DNA from: JAEUMY01 sp031394355 | GTDB taxonomy: Bacteria > Pseudomonadota > Gammaproteobacteria > Burkholderiales > Usitatibacteraceae | DNA length: 64,000 nt | Direction: 5' to 3' | Assembly (NCBI GenBank): GCA_031394355.1 | Contig: JANNSU010000074.1 | Span: 62,001-126,000, forward strand | Part shown: in pieces, positions 1-8,254 of the stretch | Layout of the letters: each line of letters opens with the position of its first letter | Numbering within the stretch: position 1 is the first letter of the stretch | Translations under genes and position numbers: made by a program | The notes under the pieces: generated by a model | Told to the model about the DNA's origin: nothing | Databases searched by the model: none | What the model saw: the letters and a program-made list of their open reading frames with translations, nothing else

Positions 1-367
1 CAATGATGATGCCGCGCGCATCGTCGGGGAGCACCACAACCTGTTTGCCACCCCCGGCCCGTGGGGTGAGCGCATGAAAGCCGATGTCATCCGGCCACGT
101 TGGCGGCCCGCTGCTGCCGGGCTGGCGCGAACTGGTGGGTTCCGGGCGCTCGGCCGCACCCATGGTGGAGAACAGGAACGAGATCAACTCGGATGGCGTC
201 CCGGTTTCGAAGGTGGCCGAATACATGGAGCGGTTGATGTAGCGCGATGACGAGAGGTAGCCCACGACGGCAACAGCCTGTTCGAGATCAGCCGGTGCCG
301 ATGCGGGCCGCGAGCAGGCGGCAGAGAGCAGGAGGGTGATGAGCGCGATGACGTGGCGTCGATGCAT
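1..367 (-). CDS. Predicted lipoprotein, 3' end outside window
   Basis: An open frame starts at an ATG at 367 on the minus strand and is still open at base 1, so at least 122 residues are present and the C-terminus is missing. The N-terminus (MHRRHVIALITLLLSAACS) is a basic n-region, a hydrophobic stretch and a lipobox-like LSAAC, so the protein is probably exported and lipidated on Cys18. After the signal there is a soluble segment with no motif I recognise, including a Pro/Ser-rich stretch near residues 75-90. No family can be assigned. The frame and the lipobox are seen; membrane attachment is inferred. Confidence 0.6.
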   Translation of the reverse strand, partial: MHRRHVIALITLLLSAACSRPASAPADLEQAVAVVGYLSSSRYINRSMYSATFETGTPSELISFLFSTMGAAERPEPTSSRQPGSSGPPTWPDDIGFHALTPRAGGGKQVVVLPDDARGIII

Positions 368-710
368 GTGAATCTCCCCGGGGCTGGTTGAGATCGTTTG
401 CCTGGCTGGTTACCGCTGCGTCGGATGCCCCACTGGACAGCCAGGTGACCGCGGTGACACGCCGCACGTGGTCCAGTGGTGCCCCCAGTGTAGCGACGAT
501 CCTTGGCGACGTGCAAGGCGGTCTAAAGGTTGCCCGGACCATGCCAATCGATGCTTTCAGGCTGCCGCCCGTGATGAATTCACGATTTGCCAGTTTCGGT
601 ACCCGTCAGTTCAGTGGGCCATGACGTGGCGTTGGCATGACGAGGCATGATTCACATTTGCTGCCGTGACGGCAACGCGGGAGACGGCGAGGCGGGCTGG
701 CACCAGAATG
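368..710. other. Non-coding stretch
   Basis: This 343-base stretch lies upstream of the lipoprotein gene and downstream of the lysine-rich small gene. The open frames here are short, mutually overlapping and without ribosome-binding sites. It should contain the lipoprotein promoter, but I cannot point to a convincing -35/-10 pair. Confidence 0.4.
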
Positions 711-746
711 AAAAAGTGGCGGCGCGATGTGCATCGCCCGCCACTT
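711..746 (-). terminator. Rho-independent terminator of the lysine-rich gene
   Basis: Read on the minus strand, a strong hairpin with arms of about 14 bases (AAGTGGCGGGCGAT against a near-complementary partner with one extra base) and a 4-base loop is followed at once by a run of five T. It lies 40 bases past the stop of the gene at 787-1065, the expected place for an intrinsic terminator. A second 7-bp hairpin (CTGCCGA/TCGGCAG, 759-780) lies between the stop and this one. Confidence 0.7.
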
Positions 747-786
747 CTGTTTCACACGCTGCCGAAGACTGCCTCGGCAGAAACGC

Positions 787-1065
787 TCAGGCGCCTTTCT
801 TGCCGATCGCTGCGCCAGCACGCGCCTTCGATTCCTGCCTGCCCAGCTCCTCGGCCGTCAACTTCACCTTCTTGACTTTCTTGACCGTCTCGGCCTTGAC
901 CTTCTCGACCTTCGGCGCCTTTTCCTTCTTCACTTTTTCTTTCTTGACGACAGGTCCCTTGAGGGCTTGCTTGGCCAGTCGCTTTGCCTCTTTTTCAGCG
1001 CCTTCAATGCGCTTCTTGGTGCTTTGATTCTTGCGTCTCGCCTTGAGCATCTTTGCATGGGTCAT
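787..1065 (-). CDS. Small lysine-rich basic protein
   Basis: A 92-residue, strongly basic protein. The start at 1065 is chosen because GGAG sits 6 bases upstream; a longer frame starts at 1329 but its extra sequence looks non-coding. Residues 1-35 (MTHAKMLKARRKNQSTKKR...) are charged and helix-prone. Residues 38-70 are a low-complexity run of K, V, E, P and A with repeated VKK/VEK-like units, like the tails of histone-H1-like or AlgP-like nucleoid proteins. It contains no aromatic residue or cysteine. A role in nucleic-acid binding is inference from composition only. A clear terminator follows the gene. Confidence 0.65.
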   Translation of the reverse strand: MTHAKMLKARRKNQSTKKRIEGAEKEAKRLAKQALKGPVVKKEKVKKEKAPKVEKVKAETVKKVKKVKLTAEELGRQESKARAGAAIGKKGA

Positions 1066-1175
1066 GCGGTTCTCCAGTTTGCAGTGGTCAATTTGGTGCC
1101 GAAGTGTGAGCCAAAACGCCCTTTTTTGCTTTCCGGCCCTTGGATCATCTGGTGTTGTGGGGCATTCGGGTACCG

Positions 1176-1457
1176 CTAAGCGGATACCAGCACGCCCTTC
1201 CAGAACGCCACGCGTCCGCGAATCTGTACGGCTGCTTCGCTCGGTGCCGCGTAGTACCAGACGGCATCCTTGTTCTCCGAATCGCCCACTTTGATGGAGT
1301 AGTAGTTGGCAGTGCCTTTCCAACTGCACTGGGTGGTCGTCGAGCTGGGTACGAGCAACTCGCGTTGCACGGACTCGATGGGGAAATAGTGGTTGCCGTC
1401 CACGACGACGGTGTCGGGGGATTCCGCGATGACTGTGTTTTGCCAGACTGCTTTCAT
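1176..1457 (-). CDS. DUF427 family protein
   Basis: A 93-residue cytosolic protein matching the DUF427 family over its whole length. The family pattern is visible: a start like MKAVWQNTVIAES, then GNHYFPIESV, a Cys-Pro/Ser-Trp-Lys-Gly core (CSWKGTANYYSI), NKDAVWYY and a final KGRVAFWKGV-like ending. The start at 1457 is fixed by AAAGGAG 6 bases upstream; the longer open frame to 1961 is antisense to the amidase. It diverges from the amidase across about 157 bases. The biochemical function of the family is not established as far as I know. Confidence 0.88.
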   Translation of the reverse strand: MKAVWQNTVIAESPDTVVVDGNHYFPIESVQRELLVPSSTTTQCSWKGTANYYSIKVGDSENKDAVWYYAAPSEAAVQIRGRVAFWKGVLVSA

Positions 1458-1546
1458 GTCGACTCCTTTGATTGCTGCGGGGTGAAGCACGTGTGCAGTA
1501 TCCGCGATTGGGATTTTGCCAGCACCCGTGGTGTTACGAGGCCAGC

Positions 1547-1558
1547 GCGAATATTCGC
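1547..1558. repeat. GCGAATATTCGC palindrome, copy 1
   Basis: Perfect 12-bp palindrome in the gap between the divergent DUF427 and amidase genes, 57 bases upstream of the amidase start. Confidence 0.9.
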
Positions 1559-1614
1559 CATCCCGTTGGCGAAAGCAGGGAGAATTGGAATTTTCCTCAC
1601 ATCGCCCACAAGCC

Positions 1615-2949
1615 ATGCGCACACTGCAGCACATTCGCGAATCCCTCATTGCTCGCACCCTCACGTCGTCCGAACTGGTTCGGGAGTGTCTCGACCGCAT
1701 CGCGGCACCAGAGGGCGAGGGTGCCCGTGCCTTCATCCGGGTGCATGCGGACTCTGCCATGACGCAAGCAGGCGGAGCAAAGCCGGCCCACGGGTTGCTC
1801 GCAGGCATCCCGATCTCGATCAAGGATCTGTTCGACCTGCGCGGTGAGGTGACCTCGGCAGGGTCGAGGCTATTGGCCTCTGCGCCGCCCGCGGCAGAGG
1901 ATGCGCCTGCCATGGCGCGTCTGCGCGCGGCGGGTGCCATCTTCATAGGCCGCACCAACATGACCGAGTTTGCCTACGGCGGGCATGGCATCAACGCGCA
2001 CTACGGCACGCCGCTGAATCCCTGGGATCGGGCGAATGCGCGCATCCCCGGCGGTTCCACCTCCGGCGGTGCGGTAAGCGTCACCGACGGCATGGCCGCC
2101 GCCACCATCGGCTCCGACACGGGCGGCTCCGTGCGCATTCCGGCAGCCTTGTGCGGCATCACCGGATTCAAGCCCACGCAGGCACGGATTCCGCTGGAGG
2201 GTGCCTTCCCGTTGTCCTTCACCCGCGATTCCATTGGCCCGCTGGCGCCGTCCGTGAGCTGCTGCGTGCTGCTCGATCGCATCATGGCGGGTGACACCTG
2301 GGAGCTGCCCTTCAGCCCTGCGAATATTCGCAGTCTCAAGCTCGGTGTGCCGACCGACATCCTGCTCGATGGATTGGATGCGGAGGTTGCCGACGCGTTC
2401 CAGCGAACGCTCTCCGCGCTCTCCGCAGCGGGCGCCACGATCACGGAGTTTCGCTTTCCCGAGCTCATGGAGGAGGCCGAGGGCAGCACCCGCGCCAACT
2501 TCTCTGCCGTGGAGGCCTACACGCTGCATCGGGAGCGCCTCGCGAATCATTACGATGCGTTCGACCCCATGGTGGCGAAGCGGCTGATGCTGGGCGCAAA
2601 CATGCTGGCGGCAGACTATGTCGAACTGCTCCAGCTGCGGACCCGCATCATCAACTCGTCGCGGCCAAGGACGATCACCTTCGATGCAGTGCTCTCACCC
2701 ACTGTGCCTATCGTGGCGCCTACGCTGGCTGCGTTCCGTGCGAGCGAGGCGGAGTTCTTGCGTCTTACTGGCCTGGTGCTTCGAAACACCGCGCCATTCA
2801 ATGTGCTGGATCGACCAGCGTTCTCGCTGCCCTGTCATCGACAGGGTGAGGCGCCGGTGGGGCTGCAGGTGATCGGGCAGCGTGGCGGTGATGCGAGGCT
2901 GGCGGAGGTAGCGCTGGGGATTGAGGCGGCGTTGGCCGGACGCGGCTGA
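1615..2949 (+). CDS. Amidase-signature hydrolase
   Basis: A 444-residue enzyme of the amidase signature family, which hydrolyses carboxamides through a Ser-cisSer-Lys triad. Counting from the ATG at 1615, Lys70 lies in GIPISIKDLFD, the cis-Ser is S148 or S150 in PGGSTSGGA, and the nucleophile is Ser172 in SDTGGSVRIP, followed by the family motif CGITGFKPT. Length is normal (about 440-480). There is no signal peptide, so it is cytosolic. The ATG at 1615 has no clear Shine-Dalgarno; the frame runs up to 1516 but that extension is unlike the family. The substrate cannot be read from sequence. Residues ANIR at about 236-239 are encoded by a copy of the GCGAATATTCGC palindrome. Confidence 0.88.
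   Translation: MRTLQHIRESLIARTLTSSELVRECLDRIAAPEGEGARAFIRVHADSAMTQAGGAKPAHGLLAGIPISIKDLFDLRGEVTSAGSRLLASAPPAAEDAPAMARLRAAGAIFIGRTNMTEFAYGGHGINAHYGTPLNPWDRANARIPGGSTSGGAVSVTDGMAAATIGSDTGGSVRIPAALCGITGFKPTQARIPLEGAFPLSFTRDSIGPLAPSVSCCVLLDRIMAGDTWELPFSPANIRSLKLGVPTDILLDGLDAEVADAFQRTLSALSAAGATITEFRFPELMEEAEGSTRANFSAVEAYTLHRERLANHYDAFDPMVAKRLMLGANMLAADYVELLQLRTRIINSSRPRTITFDAVLSPTVPIVAPTLAAFRASEAEFLRLTGLVLRNTAPFNVLDRPAFSLPCHRQGEAPVGLQVIGQRGGDARLAEVALGIEAALAGRG
2320..2331. repeat. GCGAATATTCGC palindrome, copy 2
   Basis: Perfect copy inside the amidase gene, in the frame that reads Ala-Asn-Ile-Arg. The symmetry extends to 16 bp (2318-2333, CTGC...GCAG). Confidence 0.9.
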
Positions 2950-2971
2950 ATCCAGCCCGACATCAGCATCC

Positions 2972-3310
2972 CTAGCGCCGACCCGCCTTCACGAAGTCGA
3001 TCGAGGTCTGGAACAGCTCAAGGTCCTTCGCGTAGTCCGCAGCATCTTCGCGATTGATCTGAATCCACTCGCGCGTGCTGGCCAAGCCGCCCGGGCTGAA
3101 AGGCCCGACGTTGGCCCGGGAGAATTGCAGCTCGGTCGCCGTGGCCATGGGCAGGCGCAGGCCAATGCCGCCAGCACTGAGGCAGGCGAACATCTTGTCA
3201 GCGACGATGTAGGCATCGAGGCCATTGATCTTGCGTGCCGTGACACCCGGCAGCTTCAGCAGCAGGGCGTCGATGAGTGATTTGCGGTCCGGTGCGGGAT
3301 CAGGTGTCAC
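2972..3310 (-). CDS. TfoX/Sxy N-terminal-domain-like protein
   Basis: A 112-residue cytosolic protein, convergent with the amidase. The start is a GTG at 3310 without an obvious ribosome-binding site, so it is uncertain. The body follows the layout of TfoX_N-type domains: an early K-I-N-G-L segment, a hydrophobic strand with DKMFACL, a strand GIGLRLP, then a loop with F-S-P-G-G and REWIQI near residue 80, and a final helix. TfoX_N proteins are often stand-alone and of unknown role; only the fusion with TfoX_C is tied to competence. The assignment rests on this pattern alone. Confidence 0.6.
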   Translation of the reverse strand: MTPDPAPDRKSLIDALLLKLPGVTARKINGLDAYIVADKMFACLSAGGIGLRLPMATATELQFSRANVGPFSPGGLASTREWIQINREDAADYAKDLELFQTSIDFVKAGRR

Positions 3311-3525
3311 GTGAGCGGCTGAAGGCGAGTGGATGGGCTCCCGATTGAATCACAAGAGGGCGCACCGTGCATCCGCGAGGGGCTCGTCGGCCGGCTGTCG
3401 GCGTTGTCGACTCCCCCAGACTCGGCTGGCGCTGGCTATACTCGCGTCTTCGTGCAGTGCCTCAAAGCCTCCATTGCCCACATCGCGCCCGCACCTTTCC
3501 CGTTCAACTGATTCCGGTACCCGCC

Positions 3526-3810
3526 ATGACCGACACCCCCGCTACCCCCGACACCACTCAGCCGCTCACACCTTCCCCGCGCCCGGACCTGCCTGACCGG
3601 CTGTCTGTCGACCCGAAGAGCCCCCATCATGTCGCCGCTGTACTGGAGCACGAAGTCGGCATCCGCCTCAACGGCCGGGAGCGCCATGACGTGGAGGAGT
3701 ACTGCATCAGCGAAGGCTGGGTGCGCGTGCCCGTCGGCAAGGCCGTCGACCGCAAAGGCAAGCCGCTCTTGATCAAGGTGATGGGGGCTGTCGAAGCGTT
3801 TTATCGCTGA
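3526..3810 (+). CDS. DUF3297 family protein
   Basis: A 94-residue protein. After a Thr/Pro-rich N-terminus it carries the DUF3297 signature: DRLSVDPKSPHH, a V-G-I-R-L-N-G stretch, a D-V-E-E-Y-C-I-S-E-G-W-V-R-V core and a basic K-A-x-D-R-x-G-x-P region near the end. The longer frame from 3367 starts in unrelated sequence, so the ATG at 3526 is used. It has no signal peptide. The family has no known function. Confidence 0.85.
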   Translation: MTDTPATPDTTQPLTPSPRPDLPDRLSVDPKSPHHVAAVLEHEVGIRLNGRERHDVEEYCISEGWVRVPVGKAVDRKGKPLLIKVMGAVEAFYR

Positions 3811-3869
3811 GCGCGGGTCGGCAATCAACAACGCCGTGCCTTGCGTCAATCCTTCGATACCGCAGCCCT

Positions 3870-3939
3870 TCGGCCATCGCCCTTCCCCCTTCGCCCATCC
3901 CTCTTCCCCCTTCCCCCTTCCCTCTTCCCCCTTCGCCCA
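3870..3939 (+). repeat. Pyrimidine-rich degenerate tandem tract
   Basis: A run of units like CCCTTC, CCTCTTCCC and CCCTTCGCCCA directly in front of the SRAP start codon, where a Shine-Dalgarno would be expected. There are almost no purines on the plus strand for about 70 bases. Confidence 0.75.
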
Positions 3940-3943
3940 CCGC

Positions 3944-4678
3944 ATGTGCGCCCACTACGAAACTCCGGAACAGATTGAGCAGGGTCGCGTCTGGAACTAT
4001 CTGCCGCCCAATCCACTTGGCACTCTTGGCACCATTGGCCCGCTGGGCATGGCGCCCACCTGGAAGCGTGATGCCTTCCCGACAGACACCGGGCCGCTGG
4101 TGCGCCGGCATCACGAGACAGACAAGCCTGAGCTCGCCGTGGGCCGATTCGGTCTCGTGCCCCACTGGGTCAAGCCCGCAGACCTGAAGAAGGCCGGGCG
4201 CGGCACGTACAACGCGCGCACTGAAACCGTCAATGAGAAGCCTTCGTTCCGCACGGCGTGGAAGTTTCGCAACTGGGCCATCATTCCGGCCGCCGCGATC
4301 TACGAGCCCTGCTACGAGACCGGGCGTGCCGTCCCCTGGCGCATCAGCCGTGCAGACGGCGAAGCGCTCGCCATCGCGGGTATCCGCTGGGCCTGGCGCA
4401 ACAGCGACACCGAAGAGATCATCGAGTCGTTTTCCATGCTCACCATCAATGCCGACGAGCATCCGCTCATGCGCCGCTTCCACGCGCCGGACGATGAGAA
4501 GCGCATGGTCGTCATGCTGGAAGATGATCAGCACGAGGCCTGGCTCAACGCCTCGCACGACGAGGCACGCACCTTCTTCTGCCAGTATGCCGCCGAGAAT
4601 CTGGTTGCCTCTGCGGCATCCCTGCCACCGAGACGTCCAGCGCGGCCAGCGACAGGGGCGCTGGATCTGGGAGGCTGA
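3944..4678 (+). CDS. SRAP-domain protein (SOS response-associated peptidase, YedK/HMCES type)
   Basis: A 244-residue SRAP protein. This family crosslinks to abasic sites in single-stranded DNA through the N-terminal Cys2. The start is set at 3944 because the mature enzyme must begin Met-Cys (MCAHYE). Also visible are the Asn of YNARTET, the Glu of IYEPCYE and the His of HPLMRRFHAP, the residues used for the thiazolidine link and its reversal. RFGLVPHW and the SMLTINADEHP block are typical. Length is normal (220-250). The leader is a pyrimidine-rich tract with no purine-rich ribosome-binding site, so initiation may be unusual. Confidence 0.9.
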   Translation: MCAHYETPEQIEQGRVWNYLPPNPLGTLGTIGPLGMAPTWKRDAFPTDTGPLVRRHHETDKPELAVGRFGLVPHWVKPADLKKAGRGTYNARTETVNEKPSFRTAWKFRNWAIIPAAAIYEPCYETGRAVPWRISRADGEALAIAGIRWAWRNSDTEEIIESFSMLTINADEHPLMRRFHAPDDEKRMVVMLEDDQHEAWLNASHDEARTFFCQYAAENLVASAASLPPRRPARPATGALDLGG

Positions 4679-4709
4679 GTCGGAGTCTTTCTGCTGCGAA
4701 TCACCACCT

Positions 4710-4721
4710 GCGAATATTCGC
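4710..4721. repeat. GCGAATATTCGC palindrome, copy 3
   Basis: Perfect copy between the SRAP and DUF1223 genes; the symmetry extends to 14 bp with flanking T/A. Confidence 0.9.
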
Positions 4722-4801
4722 AAGCAGGACAAGCTGAAAGTTCCACCGGGGCCGGGCGACTCATGGAGGGTGAAGCAATCACCATCGACCAGGAGCGTCC
4801 C

Positions 4802-5584
4802 GTGCCCGATAACTCGCATCGAATATTCCGCCTTGCACTGCTTGTCACCCTGATGTCCGCCTTGCCTGCGTTGCCTGCACTGGCCCAAGGCGCAGTGTGT
4901 GAGGCCCGCAGCGGCACACATCGCAACCCGGTCATCGAGCTGTATACCTCGGAGGGCTGCAGCTCGTGCCCGCCGGCAGATCGTTGGCTTTCCGCGTTCA
5001 CTCGCCTGCCGACGGGCGAACTGCTGCAGCCTGTCGTCATGGCTTTTCATGTGAGCTACTGGGACTACATCGGCTGGGTTGATCGCTTTGCCACACCGGC
5101 CTTCAACGAGCGTCAGCGGGCACAGGCGCGTCAGGACGGGCGCGGCAACATCTACACGCCGCAAGTCGTGCGCGATGGGGCGGACTGGCCGCGCTGGTTC
5201 GGCCGCAATGCCCGCGAGTTCAGCGCGCCGACCGGACCGCTGCCGTTTGCCGGGGCATCGATTCTGCTGCGTCGCAATGCAGAAGGCGCTTTCCAGGCCG
5301 CGATCACGCCAGTCGATCCGTCCACCCGTTGGCGCGCCTTCTGGACCGTCACCGAAGATGGCCATGCGAGCAAGGTCAAGTCTGGTGAGAACAAGGGAGA
5401 GACCCTCAGCCATGACTTCGTCGTGAGGCACTACCTGCCGGTGGCTGCACAAAGCGGTCCGGCCCGGCTCGCCTGGCTGCCGCCCCAGGGCGAGGCGGGC
5501 TTCACTCGGCGCGTGAATCTGGTCGTCACCGATGACAACACGGGTAAGCCACTGCAGGCGCTGGCACTCCGTTGCAGCGGCTGA
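4802..5584 (+). CDS. Secreted DUF1223 thioredoxin-fold protein
   Basis: A 260-residue exported protein of the DUF1223 family. The start is a GTG at 4802, preceded by AGGAG with a 6-base spacer; an in-frame ATG at 4763 has no such site. Residues 1-28 form a Sec signal (hydrophobic LALLVTLMSALPALPALAQG). The mature domain opens with VIELYTSEGCSSCPPAD, a thioredoxin-like fold with a C-x-x-C pair near residues 45-48, followed by the family block HVSYWDYIGW and the R-Q-x-x-x-G-R-G-N-I-Y-T-P-Q region. A redox role in the periplasm is inferred from the CxxC; none is proven for the family. Confidence 0.88.
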   Translation: MPDNSHRIFRLALLVTLMSALPALPALAQGAVCEARSGTHRNPVIELYTSEGCSSCPPADRWLSAFTRLPTGELLQPVVMAFHVSYWDYIGWVDRFATPAFNERQRAQARQDGRGNIYTPQVVRDGADWPRWFGRNAREFSAPTGPLPFAGASILLRRNAEGAFQAAITPVDPSTRWRAFWTVTEDGHASKVKSGENKGETLSHDFVVRHYLPVAAQSGPARLAWLPPQGEAGFTRRVNLVVTDDNTGKPLQALALRCSG

Positions 5585-5675
5585 CGCGGCATACAGCACC
5601 AATATGAAAATTTGCTGAGAGGCCCGGTTTCCGATCTTTGGGCACAATTCAGCCTTCGTCTTTCGAAAGCTGATT

Positions 5676-7475
5676 GTGCAGAAGCCGTTCAAAGCCGCTT
5701 CCCTGGCCTTCACCAGCATCTGTCTCATCAGCCTGTTGTTGACCGGCTGTGCCATGCCGCCTACCCGCCTGACCGCCCAGTCTGCATCCGCCGTAACACC
5801 GGATGCCGCGTTTCAGCGCCATGTCGATACGGTGCTCGACGAAATGTTTCAGGCTTTCCCTGAGTACGCCATGCAGGAGGGCAACTACCGGTACGCTGAG
5901 CTGATGACGGTGCCGGATGCGGCACAACGTCAACGCGACATCGAGTTTTACAAGCGTCAGCTTGACCTGCTGTCAAGCATTGATCCAGCCAGACTCTCCG
6001 TGTCAAACCGGATCGATCATGAGCTGATGCGGAACCGCTTTGCATTCGAGCGCTGGCACATCGAGACCTTCAAGTCCTGGCAGTGGCAGCCGTCCAGCTA
6101 CAACGTCGGCAGCGACTTCGGCGTACTCATCAACACCGAATTTGCGCCATTGGAGACGCGGCTGCGCCACGTGATCACCCGGCTTGAGAAAGTACCTGCG
6201 TACTACGCGGCAGCCAAGGCAGCCATCGACAATCCAACGCTTCAGCACACCCAGCTTGCGCTTATCCAGAGCCGCGGTGCATTGCGAATATTCGGAGAGG
6301 ACCTGGAGAAGAAAGTTGCAGCCTCTGCACTGGATGCGAAGGAGAAGACGCTCTTCGCCGAACGCAATGCCGCTGCAAAGGCTTCTCTCAACGGCTACAT
6401 CGACCATCTGACCGCGCTGGAGACAAAGCTGAAGCTGGGCGGCGCCCGCAGCTTCCGCATCGGCAAGGACCTTTACGCGCAGAAGTTCGCCTTCGACATC
6501 CAGTCATCGTTCACCGTCGAACAGTTGCACCAGCGCGCCATGCAGGAGAAGGCTACGCTGCATGACGCGATGGAGAAGCTTGCACGCCAGCTCTGGCCGA
6601 AGTGGATGGCCGGGAAGCCCATGCCGGCAGACCGGCTGGAGATGATCCGCGCCGTACTGGACGAGCTCTCGAAGCGTCACACCACACGCGAAAAATTCGT
6701 CGACACCATCCGCAACCAGATTCCTGCGCTGGAAGAATTCGTGCGCGAGAAGGATCTGGTGGACCAGGATCCGACCCGGCCGCTGGTCGTGCGCGAAACA
6801 CCGCCTTACATGCGCGGCGGCGGCGCGGGCGCATCCATCAGCGCGCCTGGCCCGTTCGATCCGACAGCCAACACCTATTACAACGTGACGCCGCTTGACC
6901 ACTTCAGCGACGCGCAGGCGGTGTCGTTCCTGCGTGAGTACAACGACTGGACGTTGCAGATACTCAACATCCACGAAGCGATTCCCGGTCACTACACCCA
7001 GCTCATGCACGCCAACAAGTCGAAGAGTCTGGTGAAGTCGCTCTTCGGCAACGGTGCCATGATCGAGGGCTGGGCGGTCTTCAGCGAAAAGGTGATGCTG
7101 GATGCAGGCTATGACAATGGCTCACCCGAGATATGGCTATCGTGGATGAAGTGGAATCTGCGCTCTGTGCTGAACACCATTCTGGATATCGAAATCCAGA
7201 CCATGAATCTTGAGCGGGACGAGGCCTTGCGTTACATGATCCGCGAGGCCTTCCAGCAGGAGACGGAAGCCACCGAGAAATGGCGCCGGGCCACGTTCTC
7301 GCAGGTGCAGCTCACCAGCTACTTTGCAGGCTATGCGGAAATCACTGCCTTGCGTGACGAGATGCGCGCAAAGCAGGGTGGGAAGTTCTCGGTCAAGGGA
7401 TTCAACAACCAGTTCCTGTCCCATGGCAACGCGCCGGTAAAATTCATCGCGGAACTGATGCGAAACCAGCAGTGA
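5676..7475 (+). CDS. DUF885 family lipoprotein, putative metallopeptidase
   Basis: A 599-residue DUF885 protein starting at a GTG (5676). The first 25 residues end in a lipobox (LLLTGC), so it is probably a membrane-anchored periplasmic protein. The hallmark is HEAIPGHYTQL with His433, an H-E-x-x-x-G-H zinc-binding motif, followed by E-G-W-A-V-F about 30 residues later, where the third ligand is expected. Length matches the family (about 580-610). Members are annotated as carboxypeptidase-like but substrates are mostly unknown. A degenerate copy of the GCGAATATTCGC palindrome (6284-6295, last base changed) lies in frame as Arg-Ile-Phe. Confidence 0.87.
   Translation: MQKPFKAASLAFTSICLISLLLTGCAMPPTRLTAQSASAVTPDAAFQRHVDTVLDEMFQAFPEYAMQEGNYRYAELMTVPDAAQRQRDIEFYKRQLDLLSSIDPARLSVSNRIDHELMRNRFAFERWHIETFKSWQWQPSSYNVGSDFGVLINTEFAPLETRLRHVITRLEKVPAYYAAAKAAIDNPTLQHTQLALIQSRGALRIFGEDLEKKVAASALDAKEKTLFAERNAAAKASLNGYIDHLTALETKLKLGGARSFRIGKDLYAQKFAFDIQSSFTVEQLHQRAMQEKATLHDAMEKLARQLWPKWMAGKPMPADRLEMIRAVLDELSKRHTTREKFVDTIRNQIPALEEFVREKDLVDQDPTRPLVVRETPPYMRGGGAGASISAPGPFDPTANTYYNVTPLDHFSDAQAVSFLREYNDWTLQILNIHEAIPGHYTQLMHANKSKSLVKSLFGNGAMIEGWAVFSEKVMLDAGYDNGSPEIWLSWMKWNLRSVLNTILDIEIQTMNLERDEALRYMIREAFQQETEATEKWRRATFSQVQLTSYFAGYAEITALRDEMRAKQGGKFSVKGFNNQFLSHGNAPVKFIAELMRNQQ
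6284..6295. repeat. Near copy (11 of 12) of the GCGAATATTCGC palindrome
   Basis: GCGAATATTCGG inside the DUF885 gene; only the last base differs from the perfect palindrome. Confidence 0.6.
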
Positions 7476-7583
7476 CGGATTTGCAGTCGCAACAACGCTT
7501 CTGTGCGGTGCGACGAGGCGCAAACGCTTTGCAGTTGCAAGATACCGTTCGTGTTCAAGACGTCAATTCACAAGGGGAGTGAG

Positions 7584-8225
7584 ATGCAATACAGATTTCA
7601 AGCATGTTTTGGCAAGGCGCTAGTGACGGCACTGTGTCTTTTTGTCGGCCTTTTTGCCGGTCTTTTTGCCAGTCTTGTGCAGGCATCATCTGCGGGCACC
7701 TGGAAGGCGGAGCTGGCGAAGAACGGGAACCGCTACCTGACCTGGTCCGCATCGGTCCCCATGTTGGGGAAGCCCACGAAAGTGGATCTCGCCTTTCAAT
7801 GCAATCCCAAGAGCGTGAAAGATGTCCACGGCACGATTGGCTTTGATCTTTATCTGACCGGCGTGGCCGCATTGAAGCCGTTTGCCTTCGACAAGTTTGA
7901 GGGCCCGGATGCCACGGCGGGGCAGGACGGACGCCAGGCGATGGTGCTGACGGTTACGCGAAAGGGCAAGGCACCGCTCGTGATCAAGCTGACGCCCAAT
8001 GGCGGCATACCCGATGACGGGAAGTTCGCGTTCAGCATGGCAGACATGAGCAAGCTTGCGAAGAGCGACTCCAGAACCCTGTTGAACGCACTCGCCAGTG
8101 ATGATGCGGAGTCTTTTCAGGTCAGCATTACCGATCCGACGAATGCGAAGCTCAAGCTGGAAGTCACGGTTCCGGTAGCAGGCAAGCAGGCAGACTTTCG
8201 TACGCTCATGACGGGTTTGAAGTAA
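7584..8225 (+). CDS. Secreted protein of an unrecognised family (paralogue of 60308-60925)
   Basis: A 213-residue exported protein. The start at 7584 has AAGGGGAG 6 bases upstream. Residues 1-35 are a Sec signal with a long hydrophobic core (ALCLFVGLFAGLFASLVQA). The mature part is beta-rich, with LAFQC, LKPFAFDKF, VTRKGKAPLVIKL and a C-terminal NAKLKLEVTVPVAGKQADF. The gene at 60308 encodes the same layout (LAFGC, LKPFNFDAF, ITRKG and a near-identical NAKLKLDVTVPLAGKQAEF end), so they are paralogues. I do not recognise the family. The next gene starts 30 bases downstream and may share its transcript. Confidence 0.75.
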   Translation: MQYRFQACFGKALVTALCLFVGLFAGLFASLVQASSAGTWKAELAKNGNRYLTWSASVPMLGKPTKVDLAFQCNPKSVKDVHGTIGFDLYLTGVAALKPFAFDKFEGPDATAGQDGRQAMVLTVTRKGKAPLVIKLTPNGGIPDDGKFAFSMADMSKLAKSDSRTLLNALASDDAESFQVSITDPTNAKLKLEVTVPVAGKQADFRTLMTGLK

Positions 8226-8254
8226 CCGACCGCTCCAGGCAATCTGAAAACGCC

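Noticed and set aside
3773..5755. A 660-codon open frame on the minus strand
   Set aside because: It runs antisense through the SRAP and DUF1223 genes, which both have clear family motifs. Its product is Arg/His/Gly-rich with no domain, as expected for a shadow frame in GC-rich DNA.
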